Made by a program: the position numbers and the translations under genes
The notes under the pieces: generated by a model
Told to the model about the DNA's origin: nothing
What the model saw: the letters and a program-made list of their open reading frames with translations, nothing else
Database searches by the model: none
Source: Alphaproteobacteria bacterium CG1_02_46_17
Lineage (GTDB): Bacteria; Pseudomonadota; Alphaproteobacteria; Micavibrionales; Micavibrionaceae
Direction of reading: 5' to 3'
Length of the DNA stretch: 64,000 nt
Assembly: GCA_001871905.1 (NCBI GenBank)
Contig: MNUG01000032.1
Span: 1 to 64,000 of the forward strand
Part shown: positions 19,354 through 28,443 of the stretch, piece by piece
Position numbering within the stretch: the stretch's first letter is position 1
Layout: every line of letters begins with the position of its first letter

Positions 19354-20634
19354 ATGAAAATTCTACTCGTCGGATCTGGGGGGCGTGAACACGCCCTTGC
19401 ATGGAAAATGAAACAATCGCCTTTATGCGATGAATTGGTGGTTGCCCCCGGTAATGCCGGAATCGCACAAATCGCAAAATGTGAACCTATCCAGGCAGAA
19501 GATGTTGAGGCATTGTGCCAATTTGCCAAATCCGGAGAATTTGATTTCGTGGTCGTGGGGCCAGAGACACCCTTAGTGTTGGGTTTAGCCGATAAATTGC
19601 GCGCCAGAAATATTTCTGTGTTCGGCCCGTCAATGGCCGCAGCCCAGTTAGAAGGATCCAAGGGATTTATGAAGGATATCTGCCACAAGTATAATATTCC
19701 GACTGCCGCATATGAACGCTTTACAAATATCGACGAAGCGTGCGCCTATATCGAAAAACTGGGTGCGCCCATTGTGGTAAAAGCCGATGGGCTTGCCGCC
19801 GGAAAGGGGGTTATCGTTGCAGAAACCATCGAGCAAGCGCAAGAGGCCGTAAAGGATATGTTATCCGGACTAGCTTTCGGACAGGCCGGTGCCTCTATCG
19901 TGATTGAAGAATTTATGGATGGGGAAGAGATTAGTTATTTCGCCATATGCGACGGTGAGAATCTATTACCTTTGACCTCGGCGCAAGACCATAAACGGGT
20001 TGGGGACGGCGATACTGGTCTTAATACCGGAGGGATGGGAGCCTATTCCCCCGCACGACTTATGACTCCGGCAATGGAAAACGAAATTCTTGAAAAAATT
20101 CTAATCCCGACGGTTCGCGCTATGAAATCGGAAGGGTGCCCGTTTACAGGCGTATTCTTTGCAGGGATTATGGTGGTGGGCGGCGTCCCGAAATTACTGG
20201 AATATAATGTCCGGTTCGGTGATCCGGAGTGTCAGACATTGATGATGCGTTTGGAATCCGATCTGGTTGAGATGCTTTATGCTGCAGCAACCGGAAGCTT
20301 AGATAAGGTAACTCCCGTCTGGTCAAGCCGTCCATCTTTATGTGTTGTGATGGCTGCTAATGGATACCCCGGAGCCTATATCAAAGATACCCCGATCCGC
20401 AACCTGGATAAGGCCGCTACACAGAGAGATGTCGAAATCTTCCATGCTGGAACCGCACAAAAAAATGGTGAAATTATTTCAGTCGGGGGGCGGGTTCTTG
20501 GTATAACCGCCATAGGTGATAATGTGGCAAAAGCAAGAGAGGCCGCCTATACCGCAGTTGACGTACTGGATTGGCCCGAAGGATTTTGCAGACGCGACAT
20601 TGCTTGGCGTGCCTTGTCATCCGACGCAGCATAA
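19354..20634 (+). CDS. purD: Phosphoribosylamine-glycine ligase
   Basis: The 426-residue ATP-grasp enzyme joins glycine to phosphoribosylamine in the second step of purine synthesis. It starts with the diagnostic MKILLVGSGGREHALAWK, has the ATP-grasp loop (KADGLAAGKGVI) and the family signature RFGDPECQ. It is apparently a single gene. Its last 88 bases overlap the 3' end of convergent murI, an unusually long overlap for two essential-type genes; both reading frames look intact. Confidence 0.97.
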   Translation: MKILLVGSGGREHALAWKMKQSPLCDELVVAPGNAGIAQIAKCEPIQAEDVEALCQFAKSGEFDFVVVGPETPLVLGLADKLRARNISVFGPSMAAAQLEGSKGFMKDICHKYNIPTAAYERFTNIDEACAYIEKLGAPIVVKADGLAAGKGVIVAETIEQAQEAVKDMLSGLAFGQAGASIVIEEFMDGEEISYFAICDGENLLPLTSAQDHKRVGDGDTGLNTGGMGAYSPARLMTPAMENEILEKILIPTVRAMKSEGCPFTGVFFAGIMVVGGVPKLLEYNVRFGDPECQTLMMRLESDLVEMLYAAATGSLDKVTPVWSSRPSLCVVMAANGYPGAYIKDTPIRNLDKAATQRDVEIFHAGTAQKNGEIISVGGRVLGITAIGDNVAKAREAAYTAVDVLDWPEGFCRRDIAWRALSSDAA

Positions 20635-21470
20635 GAAACATCAATCAATTCAACCTGTTTGGGGTCAAGTTGGTGATCGAAAAAGCGGGTGGCGTTTCGT
20701 ACAAAGCGAGCAGGATCATCGGTTGCAAAAAAGCGAAGCCTCTCTGCGCCAGAAGGTGCGGCATTGGATGAGCCGCTGCCAATCTGTTGGGCAAGACTTT
20801 TAGCGGCGGCTGCGCCCGAATTAATCAAAGCCACGTTATCCCCGAGCAAATCGGAGATAATATCTGAGAAAACCGGAAAGTGGGTACATCCAAGAATCAG
20901 CGTATCCGGCGCATGGGACTGATCAAAGATCGGATCAAGATAGCGCGCAAGAATAGACCTTGCGATTTGATCGTCAGAATCCGTCCAGCCTTCTTCAGCC
21001 AGAGCAACCAACATCTGACACGCCGCCGAATTGACTGTGATTTGCGGATCAAGCTGATTAAGCAATCTGGCATATCCCCCAGACTGGATCGTACCGGATG
21101 TTGCAATCACCCCCACATGATGATTACGCGTTGCCAGCACCGCGGCTTTGGCAGCAGGTTCAAGCATTCCAATCACAGGAATGGGGGCCACCAGCGCGGT
21201 CACGGCATCCAGAGCGTGGGTTGAAGCCGTATTACATGCCACTACAATCGCATCAACATCAAACCCTGACAGAACCCGCGCTAAGGATTCACTGTACCTG
21301 ATAACTGTTTCGCGGCTTTTTGTCCCATAAGGCAGACGAGCCGTATCCCCTAGATAGATAAAAGAATCGTGAGGAAACAACAAGTTAAGCTCTTTTAGCA
21401 CGGTAAGACCGCCTATACCGGAATCAAACACTCCGATTTTTCTAGCCAAAATATAGTTTTCTTTTGTCAT
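20547..21470 (-). CDS. murI: Glutamate racemase
   Basis: The 307-residue enzyme converts L- to D-glutamate for peptidoglycan. Both catalytic cysteines are visible: VVACNTAST (Cys79) and LILGCTHFP, with the N-terminal GVFDSGIGGLTVLKEL and LGDTARLPYG signatures. About 30 C-terminal residues beyond the usual fold (Ser/Thr/Gln-rich) produce the 88-base overlap with purD. The hpf gene is divergent, 135 bases away. Confidence 0.95.
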   Translation of the reverse strand: MTKENYILARKIGVFDSGIGGLTVLKELNLLFPHDSFIYLGDTARLPYGTKSRETVIRYSESLARVLSGFDVDAIVVACNTASTHALDAVTALVAPIPVIGMLEPAAKAAVLATRNHHVGVIATSGTIQSGGYARLLNQLDPQITVNSAACQMLVALAEEGWTDSDDQIARSILARYLDPIFDQSHAPDTLILGCTHFPVFSDIISDLLGDNVALINSGAAAAKSLAQQIGSGSSNAAPSGAERLRFFATDDPARFVRNATRFFDHQLDPKQVELIDVSYAASDDKARQAMSRLQNPSGQSSTSTAV

Positions 21471-21541
21471 TGGTACGATATTAGTTTTTATGAGACTGTT
21501 CCCATGTTAAAATAACACTACGTTCTCCTTACCAGCCTCTT

Positions 21542-21563
21542 AACCTTTCATCAAGGAAAGGTT
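21542..21563. promoter_or_regulatory. Perfect 8-bp inverted repeat upstream of hpf
   Basis: AACCTTTC and GAAAGGTT flank a six-base spacer, about 40 bases before the hpf start codon in the murI-hpf divergent region. It could be an operator or a leader hairpin; no T-run follows. A strong ribosome site AAGGAG at 21593-21598 lies downstream. Confidence 0.4.
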
Positions 21564-21605
21564 GGTATTCAGGAGTCCTCCCATAACCAATCAAGGAGTT
21601 AAATT

Positions 21606-22220
21606 ATGGAACTCGCAATTCATGGAAAACAAATGGACGTCGGGGATGGACTTCGCACCCATGTCACTACAAAACTGGAGGAAATAAATTCAAAGTATTT
21701 TAATCGTGCAATTGATATTACGGTGACATTCGCACCAGAGGGGCATGCCTTTATCAAGACCCATGTATCCTTGCGCGTCGGAAAGGATATTCTGGTCACG
21801 GCACAATCTATCGAACCAGATGCCTATACGTCTTTTGACGTGACAGCAGAAAAAATTGCCAAGCAATTGCGTCGTTACAAACGCCGTCTGCGCGATCACC
21901 ATGAACGAATGGATCAAACACCGGAAACTGAAATGATGAAGGCCACGGCGTATGTTTTGGCAACTCAGGAGCTTTCCGGCAAAACCGAGGAAGAAGAGGA
22001 TGATATCCCTCAGGGTGAAGATCCGGTGATTGTCGCCGAGCAACCGATGCAAATCCAGAGAATGAGTGTCTCCGATGCGGTGATGCGGATGGATCTATCT
22101 GGCAACAATGCTATTTTGTTCCGCAACCCAAGAAACAATCATTTGAATATGATCTATCGGCGCGCCGATGGAAATATTGGTTGGGTTGAGCCTGAAGAGG
22201 TTGCTTCTGCGGCAGAATAA
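21606..22220 (+). CDS. hpf: Long-form ribosome hibernation promoting factor
   Basis: The 204-residue protein binds the 30S decoding region and causes ribosome dimerisation in slow growth. The N-terminal S30AE domain (residues 1-100) and the C-terminal dimerisation domain (about 140-200; RMSVSDAVMRMDLSGNNAIL and the closing NVIYRR-like HLNMIYRRADGNIGWVEP) are both present, joined by an acidic linker. Long-form HPF needs no separate RMF. The gene precedes ptsN, as in the conserved proteobacterial rpoN-hpf-ptsN order, but rpoN is absent here. A terminator separates it from ptsN. Confidence 0.95.
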   Translation: MELAIHGKQMDVGDGLRTHVTTKLEEINSKYFNRAIDITVTFAPEGHAFIKTHVSLRVGKDILVTAQSIEPDAYTSFDVTAEKIAKQLRRYKRRLRDHHERMDQTPETEMMKATAYVLATQELSGKTEEEEDDIPQGEDPVIVAEQPMQIQRMSVSDAVMRMDLSGNNAILFRNPRNNHLNMIYRRADGNIGWVEPEEVASAAE

Positions 22221-22278
22221 GTCCTGAAAATATTGCATAGCAATAAGTTCTGGTGAATTCATAAGTTGAAATTTGTAA

Positions 22279-22310
22279 AAAACAGCCTTGGGAACCGAGG
22301 CTGTTTTTTT
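22279..22310 (+). terminator. Intrinsic terminator after hpf
   Basis: AACAGCCTTGG, a GAA loop and CCGAGGCTGTT form a long stem ending in seven T. It separates hpf from ptsN, so the two are probably transcribed independently. Confidence 0.88.
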
Positions 22311-22423
22311 GTGACATTTTATCGCACCGCATCGTCTTTTTTTGTAGAAATGGGGGGCCAAACAAGTTACTAGGAAGTCGGAAATCAGAGTTTAGGTATA
22401 TCAAGATGAGAAGGGGCGCGGCA

Positions 22424-22891
22424 ATGTCATTGGGGGATGATTTGAGTATTACAAGTGTTCAATGCGACCTGAGAGGCGCAAATACCGAACAGATCCTGAA
22501 AAATCTTTCATGGAAAATTTCAAAAGATATAAATATGTCCGCCTCTGCAATTTTTGCGGACATCAGAAAATCAGAAAAGCGTGGCGATGCTGGAATTGGT
22601 GACGGTGTAGCTGTCCTCGACTGGACAAGTGTAGCACTTGAAGCCCCTTACGTTCTAGTCAGCCGACTGGAGACACCTTTAGACATGAAGACTGCTGACG
22701 AGAGACTTGTTGATCTTGTTGTGGTTCTAATTTCCCCCGAAAGCCAATCCTTAACCCATTTGCGACATGTCGCGCGCCTGACAAGAATGTTCAGCGAGGG
22801 GAGCCTGCTCGAGAATCTCAGATCCGTCAAGAACAACGATGGCATGATGGCAGTGCTCTCTTCCGAGAACGAAAGATTCCTTGCAGCATAA
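22424..22891 (+). CDS. ptsN: PtsN (EIIA-Ntr) homologue lacking the phosphorylatable histidine
   Basis: A product of about 155 residues with the PTS EIIA type 2 fold, downstream of hpf as is usual. The family active site GxGxAIPH reads GIGDGVAVLD here. Asp66 (codon GAC at 22619-22621) stands where the phospho-accepting His should be, and the next residues (WTS) also differ from the usual GK/AR. The C-terminal half (VDLVVVLISPESQSLTHLRHVARLTRMFS) is well kept. Phosphotransfer from NPr is therefore impossible by the known mechanism. The Asp may lock a phospho-like or an unphosphorylated signalling state. ATG 22424 behind AAGGGG is preferred to 22406. Confidence 0.82.
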   Translation: MSLGDDLSITSVQCDLRGANTEQILKNLSWKISKDINMSASAIFADIRKSEKRGDAGIGDGVAVLDWTSVALEAPYVLVSRLETPLDMKTADERLVDLVVVLISPESQSLTHLRHVARLTRMFSEGSLLENLRSVKNNDGMMAVLSSENERFLAA

Positions 22892-22898
22892 AATGGCT

Positions 22899-23663
22899 TT
22901 ATGCTGATTTATGACCACCAACCCATTCGATTCCATACCCAAAGGCACGATCCATTTCAGCATGGCCTGGAAAATATTCGGTATAGTTGGTAATCCTCAT
23001 GCCATCACGAACATTGTCAACTCCAGCAATGGCGCAAAGCCCCAACCCTTTTTGGTGAGAGGATAATGTCACCACCATCAGATTATTATCCGGGATACGA
23101 ATATGGATTTGTGGGCGAACCATAGCCCAATCATACGCGCCTTGGTAAATATAAACATAAATCAAGATACGTTTGATTTCCGGCCAATGCTTGCCGTTCA
23201 AATGGATAAATTCATCATCTCCTTGGACATTTCCTGTGCGCTCGTCCCCCGACAACGACAAATAGGGTGGATTGTTATAGGCTCCGAGGAGATCACCAAA
23301 GGCTTGGATTGCTCCACGCGTCCCATCTTTAAGCTCATATAAAATACCGAGATCAAGGTCGATATCAGCCGCCTTGCTGCGTTTAAACAAGCGCCCCAGA
23401 AGGCTTTGATCTTCAACCGTTTTATTATCCCAAGCAGCAGCAATGCGTATTTCATCAAACCCCCCGACAGGAGGGGAAACCGATAGGGTATCGTTACGCT
23501 TACCAAGAAAATCAGCGTTATTGGATTGATCGTTGGGATCAATATACCCTGCAGCCCCCAACGCGCGACCGTGGCCGGAGAATTCCGCCCGCCCACGCGT
23601 GGCCTCCATCATAGCATTCAAGGAACTTGTTTTGGTCGAGGAGCTCTTATTTTCTGTTGTCAT
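22899..23663 (-). CDS. TerD/TerA-like domain protein
   Basis: The 254-residue product has a Ser/Thr-rich, low-complexity N-terminal 50 residues and then a TerD-type domain: EIRIAAAWDNK, DIDLDLGILYELKDG, LSGDERTGNVQGDDEFIHL with the acidic calcium-binding cluster, and a DWAMVRPQIHIRIP strand. It most resembles TerA-type relatives. The ATG at 23663 behind AGGTGG is preferred over 23672. It ends eight bases from ptsN, tail to tail, and lies downstream of parB on the same strand, so it may be read through from the parAB transcript. Confidence 0.75.
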   Translation of the reverse strand: MTTENKSSSTKTSSLNAMMEATRGRAEFSGHGRALGAAGYIDPNDQSNNADFLGKRNDTLSVSPPVGGFDEIRIAAAWDNKTVEDQSLLGRLFKRSKAADIDLDLGILYELKDGTRGAIQAFGDLLGAYNNPPYLSLSGDERTGNVQGDDEFIHLNGKHWPEIKRILIYVYIYQGAYDWAMVRPQIHIRIPDNNLMVVTLSSHQKGLGLCAIAGVDNVRDGMRITNYTEYFPGHAEMDRAFGYGIEWVGGHKSA

Positions 23664-23692
23664 GGTATCCACCTAAATAGGTTATCTGGCGT

Positions 23693-24721
23693 TTATCCGC
23701 GAATAGCAAGACGGCCAGGGTTGTGCGATAAACGATGCAGAACTTCGTCCAACTGGTCAAGCGTTTTGAAACGGATCAACATTGCGCCTTCTTGCTGGGT
23801 ATCCATTTCAATTTCAACTGTCATGCCCAATACATTTGACACTTCACGTTCAAGGGCAATTGTGTTCAAGTCCTTGTCGTCACTGGATTCTTTAACCTTC
23901 CGTCCGACTTCGCCCACACGTTTTTTAACCGAGCGTCCAGAGACTTCCCCGATCATTTTCTCGGTCTGGCGGACACTCAAGCCCAACGCAACAATCTTCT
24001 TGGCCTGTTCGATTTGTTGGTCATGGTCAAGGATAAGCAGTGTTCTCGCATGACCTGCCGACAATTTTCCTTCAACAACCATGGCCTGAACAGGTGATGC
24101 CAGATCAACAAGACGCAACATATTGGCAACATAAGAGCGGCTTTTTCCAACACGTTCCGCCACTTGTTCATGCGTGTACTCAAACTGGTCAGCCAACTGG
24201 CGTAGCGCACGGGCTTCATCAACAGCATTAAGGTCTTCACGCTGCAGGTTCTCGATCAGCGCAATTTCAAGGGTTGTCGTATCATCCAGTTCGCGGATAA
24301 TAACAGGAACTTCATGTAATTGGGCTTTTTGTGCCGCACGCCAACGCCGCTCCCCCGCAACAATTTCGTAAGTTCCTGAAATCTGAGGGTGAGGGCGAAC
24401 TAGGATTGGCTGAATCAAGCCATGCTGACGAATAGATTGGGCCAATTCCTCAATTGATTCATCGCGGAAGGTATGGCGCGGCTGGAATTCTCCCGGCACA
24501 ATCTGTGCCAAGGAAATCATACGACGTCCTAGACCAGCAGAACCAGCAGCGGCATCAGCATTCGTGTTTTGTGCAGAAGAATCTTCACTATGATGGCTTA
24601 TGGAAACCGGACTATCCATATCCACCTCATCGTCTCCGAAAAGCGCATTCAACCCACGTCCCAAACCCCTACGTTTGGAAGACGGCACACCGGACTCATC
24701 TTGAGACTCTATAGGGCTCAT
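23693..24721 (-). CDS. parB: Chromosome partitioning protein ParB
   Basis: The 342-residue CTP-dependent clamp loads at parS and spreads to mark the origin for segregation. It has the N-terminal ParA-activating region with GRGLNALFGD, the ParB/Srx CTPase domain with the GERRWRAA signature and RREDLN-like NLQREDLNAVDEA, a helix-turn-helix (HEQVAERVGKSRSYVANMLRL) and a C-terminal dimerisation domain. It overlaps parA by ATGA, giving translational coupling. Four candidate parS sites occur in the window, two of them perfect. Confidence 0.98.
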   Translation of the reverse strand: MSPIESQDESGVPSSKRRGLGRGLNALFGDDEVDMDSPVSISHHSEDSSAQNTNADAAAGSAGLGRRMISLAQIVPGEFQPRHTFRDESIEELAQSIRQHGLIQPILVRPHPQISGTYEIVAGERRWRAAQKAQLHEVPVIIRELDDTTTLEIALIENLQREDLNAVDEARALRQLADQFEYTHEQVAERVGKSRSYVANMLRLVDLASPVQAMVVEGKLSAGHARTLLILDHDQQIEQAKKIVALGLSVRQTEKMIGEVSGRSVKKRVGEVGRKVKESSDDKDLNTIALEREVSNVLGMTVEIEMDTQQEGAMLIRFKTLDQLDEVLHRLSHNPGRLAIRG

Positions 24722-25629
24722 ACGCTCACCTTTTTATCCTGATTTTGGGCACGTGAATCATTTTGAAGAGTAGCCAGATCGGATTGCAATTTTTTCTCAC
24801 GGCGGATAATCTCGCCCGCCAAGCGGATATAAGCCTGAGCTCCTGGGCATTTCATATCATAAACAATCGCAGGTAAGCCATAAGACGGGGCTTCAGACAA
24901 ACGGACATTGCGAGGAATAACCGTCTGATAGACTTTTTCACCAAAATATTCACGCACATCATCTGCGACAGCACCGGAGAGGCGGTTGCGTGGATCATAC
25001 ATCGTCAACAAAACACCATGAATATCCAATTTCGGGTTAAAATGCTGGCGCACACGATCAATCGTTTTCACCAGATGCGACAAGCCCTCAAGGGCATAAA
25101 ACTCACATTGCAGTGGCACAACAATCGCATCAACCGCAACCAGAGCATTAAGAGTCACCAAGGAAAGGGAAGGTGGGCAGTCTGTAATAACGTAGTCGAA
25201 AGGTAACGGGCGGCGCAAGGCTTCACGTAACCGATATTCACGACGTTTGGCTGTTACCAGTTCAATCTCCGCGCCAGCAAGATGCATAGAAGAAGGGACG
25301 ACATAAAGACCAGGAACTTTGGTTGCAACAGCAAGTTCGGCAGCATTCAACCCTTCCTCAAAAAGCAGATCATACGCACTTTTGCGAATATCCGACCGCT
25401 TGACACCCAAACCCGTCGAAGCATTCCCCTGCGGGTCAAGGTCAACCAACAGAACTCTCTTACCGACCGCAGCCAAGGCTGTTGCCAGATTAACTGCGGT
25501 CGTGGTCTTCCCTACACCACCTTTTTGGTTAGCGACAGCCAACAAGCGGGGCATTTGCCCTGCGGGGAAACTTCTATCTCTGTCAATAGGGGCAGGTGCC
25601 GTCGGAGACGCACTAAGGGCTGGGATCAT
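24718..25629 (-). CDS. parA: Chromosome partitioning ATPase ParA
   Basis: The 303-residue deviant-Walker ATPase pairs with ParB to move origins. The Walker A box NQKGGVGKTTTAVNLATALA and LLVDLDPQGNASTGLG are intact, followed by VITDCPPSLSLVTLNAL. About 20 extra N-terminal residues precede the core. The ATG at 25629 follows GTGAGGA; the upstream in-frame GTG at 25656 has no site. A good sigma70-type promoter lies at 25675-25702. It is the first gene of the parA-parB operon. Confidence 0.97.
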   Translation of the reverse strand: MIPALSASPTAPAPIDRDRSFPAGQMPRLLAVANQKGGVGKTTTAVNLATALAAVGKRVLLVDLDPQGNASTGLGVKRSDIRKSAYDLLFEEGLNAAELAVATKVPGLYVVPSSMHLAGAEIELVTAKRREYRLREALRRPLPFDYVITDCPPSLSLVTLNALVAVDAIVVPLQCEFYALEGLSHLVKTIDRVRQHFNPKLDIHGVLLTMYDPRNRLSGAVADDVREYFGEKVYQTVIPRNVRLSEAPSYGLPAIVYDMKCPGAQAYIRLAGEIIRREKKLQSDLATLQNDSRAQNQDKKVSV

Positions 25630-25674
25630 GGAAACTATCCTCACATCAAAAATCACTTATACTGGAATGAAAAC

Positions 25675-25702
25675 ACTATACAATATTCCTTGATATCGTC
25701 AA
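25675..25702 (-). promoter_or_regulatory. parAB promoter
   Basis: Reading the minus strand, TTGACG (25697-25702), a 16-base spacer and TATAGT (25675-25680) form a near-consensus sigma70 promoter. It lies about 46 bases before the parA ATG and close to the degenerate parS at 25741-25754. Confidence 0.65.
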
Positions 25703-25740
25703 GAAATCATCAGTCTCGGCCCTAAGATATCGGTGAGAAA

Positions 25741-25754
25741 GATTCACGTAAAAC
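25741..25754. other. Degenerate parS-like site between rsmG and parA
   Basis: GATTCACGTAAAAC matches the parS core GTTTCACGTGAAAC at 12 of 14 positions. It sits immediately past the rsmG stop and about 40 bases upstream of the parA promoter, a location where ParB binding could autoregulate the operon. Confidence 0.4.
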
Positions 25755-25755
25755 A

Positions 25756-26370
25756 TCAAGCCTGTGGTCTATTAGCCCGCACCTTTGAGATAACAAGAAC
25801 ACTTGCCCGCCTATCTGTCTTGCTGGGGACGACATCAAGGGAAAACTCATATTTTTTTCGAGCCGCCTCGGTCTCCTCGGCGGCCTTTTCTCCCTTGGGG
25901 AAAACCAGAACCAGATCCTTATTCCCACCCATTTCCAAGTCCCACCATGGGCGGGACAAGGTTAATAGCTCATCTAAGGAAGCCAAAGCGCGCGCCGTGA
26001 TAACGTCCGGCCGGGAGAGAGTCTTAATATCCACATGTTCTACACGCTCATTGTGTATAACTACGGGGATAAAAGTTTCACGTGAAACAGTTGACAGGAA
26101 GCTGCATTTCTTCTGATCACTCTCGAATAGGTGGAAAGATAGATCGGGACGCGCCATCGCCAAAACCAAGGCTGGAAATCCAGCCCCAGAACCAAAATCA
26201 AAAACTATTTTAGCTTCCGACGGAATATAGGGGAGCAATTGTAAGGAATCCTCAAAATGGCGCTTTTCAATATCCTGCAGAGTAGAGGGGGCAACCAGAT
26301 TGATCGCTTTCGACCATTTCAGCAAAAGCGACTTATATATAGCAAGAGATTTGGAGAGATTATGCGGCAT
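25756..26370 (-). CDS. rsmG: 16S rRNA m7G527 methyltransferase RsmG
   Basis: The enzyme of about 204 residues methylates G527 of 16S rRNA. The SAM-binding motif [16 protein letters not shown] and the [11 protein letters not shown] region are intact. The longer in-frame start at 26430 lies well inside mnmG; starts at 26379 or 26370 give the short overlap usual for the mnmG-rsmG pair. A perfect parS lies within its coding sequence at 26074-26089. Confidence 0.95.
   Translation of the reverse strand: MPHNLSKSLAIYKSLLLKWSKAINLVAPSTLQDIEKRHFEDSLQLLPYIPSEAKIVFDFGSGAGFPALVLAMARPDLSFHLFESDQKKCSFLSTVSRETFIPVVIHNERVEHVDIKTLSRPDVITARALASLDELLTLSRPWWDLEMGGNKDLVLVFPKGEKAAEETEAARKKYEFSLDVVPSKTDRRASVLVISKVRANRPQA
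26074..26089. other. parS site 1 (perfect palindrome)
   Basis: AGTTTCACGTGAAACA contains the complete 14-base parS palindrome GTTTCACGTGAAAC. It lies inside rsmG, about 1.4 kb from parB, a location typical for the class. Confidence 0.93.
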
Positions 26371-28282
26371 TAGAGTCATCTTGCATTGGCGACACTGCAG
26401 GTTTTTTCTTAACAAAACGCAGCAGCGCAATAACAGCCGCCGGTGTAACTCCTGGAATACGCGAAGCCGCTCCCAATGTTGCAGGCCGAACTTCCTGCAG
26501 TTTCAAGCGAATTTCAGTAGAGAGACTCCCAACCAGTGCATAATCAAGATTAGAAGGAAGGATCAAATCCTCATCCTTACGGAAGGCCGCAATATCAGCC
26601 TCCTGCCGATCCATATAACCGGAATAAACGGCATCAATCTGGATTTGTTCGACAATATCGGCTGTAAATTCTGACAATTCCGGCCAAATTTCACAAACAT
26701 CAGTCCAGACAACATTCGGCATTCTAAGCAAATCAAAAACAGAACGGCGTATCCCGTCCCTATTCACCTCAAGTCCATGGGACGAGAGTTCGTTGGGCGT
26801 CATGTTAAGTTCAGCCGATAAACAACGGGCACGCTCCAGAGCTTTTGATTTTTCTTCCCAGAATTTTTGCCGTGCGGATCGTACGCAGCCAATCGCCAGC
26901 CCCTTTGGGGTCAGGCGTTGATCTGCATTATCCGCACGCAGCCGCAGCCGATACTCGGCGCGGCTAGTAAACATTCTATAGGGCTCAGGGGCTCCTCTGG
27001 TAATTAAATCATCGACCATCACCCCGATATAGGCCTCAGCACGATCTAGCACAAAAGGCTCAAAAGTTTCACGTGAAACATTCGAATCAACACGCGCCAA
27101 CAGAGCCGCATTTATGCCTGCCATTAACCCTTGCGCCGCAGCCTCTTCATATCCAGTCGTCCCATTAATCTGTCCGGCAAGGAATAGGCCAGGGGCTGAT
27201 TTTGATTCAAGAGCAGGAGTAAGGTCTCTTGGGTCACAGAAATCATATTCAATCGCATAGCCATACTGGAAAATTTTAACGTTCTCGAGGCCCGCAATAG
27301 AGCGAATAATCTGATCTTGCACATCAATCGGCAAAGAGGTTGAAATTCCGTTCGGATAGACAGTCGGATCATCCAGCCCCTCAGGCTCAAGGAAAATCTG
27401 ATGCCGATCTTTATCAGCAAATCGCATAATCTTATCTTCAATTGATGGGCAATAACGCGGTCCGCGGCTTTTAATCTGACCGGAATACATAGGCGCCCGC
27501 CCAATATTCTCACGAATAATTTCATGAGTTCTGGGTGACGTGTACGTCATATAACAAGAGATTTGGGGGACTGTAATCTGGTCTGTCATAAAAGAAAAAG
27601 GAATTGCAGGATCATCGCCTTTCTGCTCTTCCAGAATTGACCAGTTAATTGTCCGACCATCAAGGCGGGCAGGGGTTCCCGTTTTTAAACGGGATAAAGG
27701 CAGATTCAAGCGATCCAGAGCCAAAGCCAAGCCAACAGCAGGCTCATCACCCATGCGTCCAGCAGGATATTGAGTTTCTCCCTGGTGGATAATCCCTCTC
27801 AGAAAAGTTCCGGTGGTCAGGACAACTGCCTTCGCATGAAGCCTTCGGCCATCCGCCAGCACAACGCCACTAACACATTGATTTTCATCAATAATTAGGT
27901 CTTCAGCCCCACAGGCAATAATGTCAAGATTTTCATAATTTGAAAGTTCAGCCTGCATAACCTCGCGATAAAGCTTCCGGTCTGCCTGAGCTCGCGGCCC
28001 ACGCACAGCAGGGCCCTTGGAGGCATTGAGCATCCGAAACTGAATACCTGAGCGATCAATGACGCGCGCCATGACTCCATCAAGCGCATCAATTTCACGA
28101 ACCAGATGGCCTTTCCCCAACCCACCGATAGCGGGATTGCAGGACATGGCCCCAATTGTATCAAATTTATGCGTCACCAAACAGGTTCTGGCACCCATCC
28201 GCGCGGAAGCAGCAGCAGCTTCACACCCAGCATGGCCGCCACCAATCACAATCACATCAAATGAGAGAACGTCAGAACCCAT
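26360..28282 (-). CDS. mnmG: tRNA uridine 5-carboxymethylaminomethyl modification enzyme MnmG
   Basis: The FAD-dependent subunit of about 640 residues acts with MnmE to modify U34 of several tRNAs. The N-terminal Rossmann motif [19 protein letters not shown], the [23 protein letters not shown] signature region (positions about 45-67) and the C-terminal GidA-associated domain are present. mnmE, usually just upstream in Alphaproteobacteria, is not in the window. Start is uncertain between 28282 and a few in-frame codons upstream to 28297. It contains a perfect parS and has a DnaA box upstream. Confidence 0.97.
   Translation of the reverse strand: MGSDVLSFDVIVIGGGHAGCEAAAASARMGARTCLVTHKFDTIGAMSCNPAIGGLGKGHLVREIDALDGVMARVIDRSGIQFRMLNASKGPAVRGPRAQADRKLYREVMQAELSNYENLDIIACGAEDLIIDENQCVSGVVLADGRRLHAKAVVLTTGTFLRGIIHQGETQYPAGRMGDEPAVGLALALDRLNLPLSRLKTGTPARLDGRTINWSILEEQKGDDPAIPFSFMTDQITVPQISCYMTYTSPRTHEIIRENIGRAPMYSGQIKSRGPRYCPSIEDKIMRFADKDRHQIFLEPEGLDDPTVYPNGISTSLPIDVQDQIIRSIAGLENVKIFQYGYAIEYDFCDPRDLTPALESKSAPGLFLAGQINGTTGYEEAAAQGLMAGINAALLARVDSNVSRETFEPFVLDRAEAYIGVMVDDLITRGAPEPYRMFTSRAEYRLRLRADNADQRLTPKGLAIGCVRSARQKFWEEKSKALERARCLSAELNMTPNELSSHGLEVNRDGIRRSVFDLLRMPNVVWTDVCEIWPELSEFTADIVEQIQIDAVYSGYMDRQEADIAAFRKDEDLILPSNLDYALVGSLSTEIRLKLQEVRPATLGAASRIPGVTPAAVIALLRFVKKKPAVSPMQDDSNAA
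27065..27080. other. parS site 2 (perfect palindrome)
   Basis: AGTTTCACGTGAAACA at this position is identical to site 1 over all 16 bases. It is inside mnmG, 991 bases from site 1. Confidence 0.93.
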
Positions 28283-28330
28283 CACCACATACATCACAAA
28301 AATAATTCAAGCGCCTCTTGTACAGGATTC

Positions 28331-28339
28331 TGTGGATAA
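28331..28339. promoter_or_regulatory. Isolated perfect DnaA box upstream of mnmG
   Basis: TGTGGATAA is the exact complement of the DnaA consensus TTATCCACA. It lies about 35-50 bases before the mnmG start, where it would overlap or flank the promoter. No second good box is nearby, so it looks regulatory rather than part of an origin. Confidence 0.6.
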
Positions 28340-28443
28340 AATGCAATTTTTTTCGGAACAAGAGCCAACCACGCAAGCCAACACAACATCATGAGCAATA
28401 AATATAAACCTAATAGGCTCAAGACTTTATAAAGGTGCCCAAG

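Noticed and set aside
24748-24759. CACGTG-containing sequence in parA as a parS site
   Set aside because: Only the central CACGTGAA matches; the left half of the palindrome is absent.
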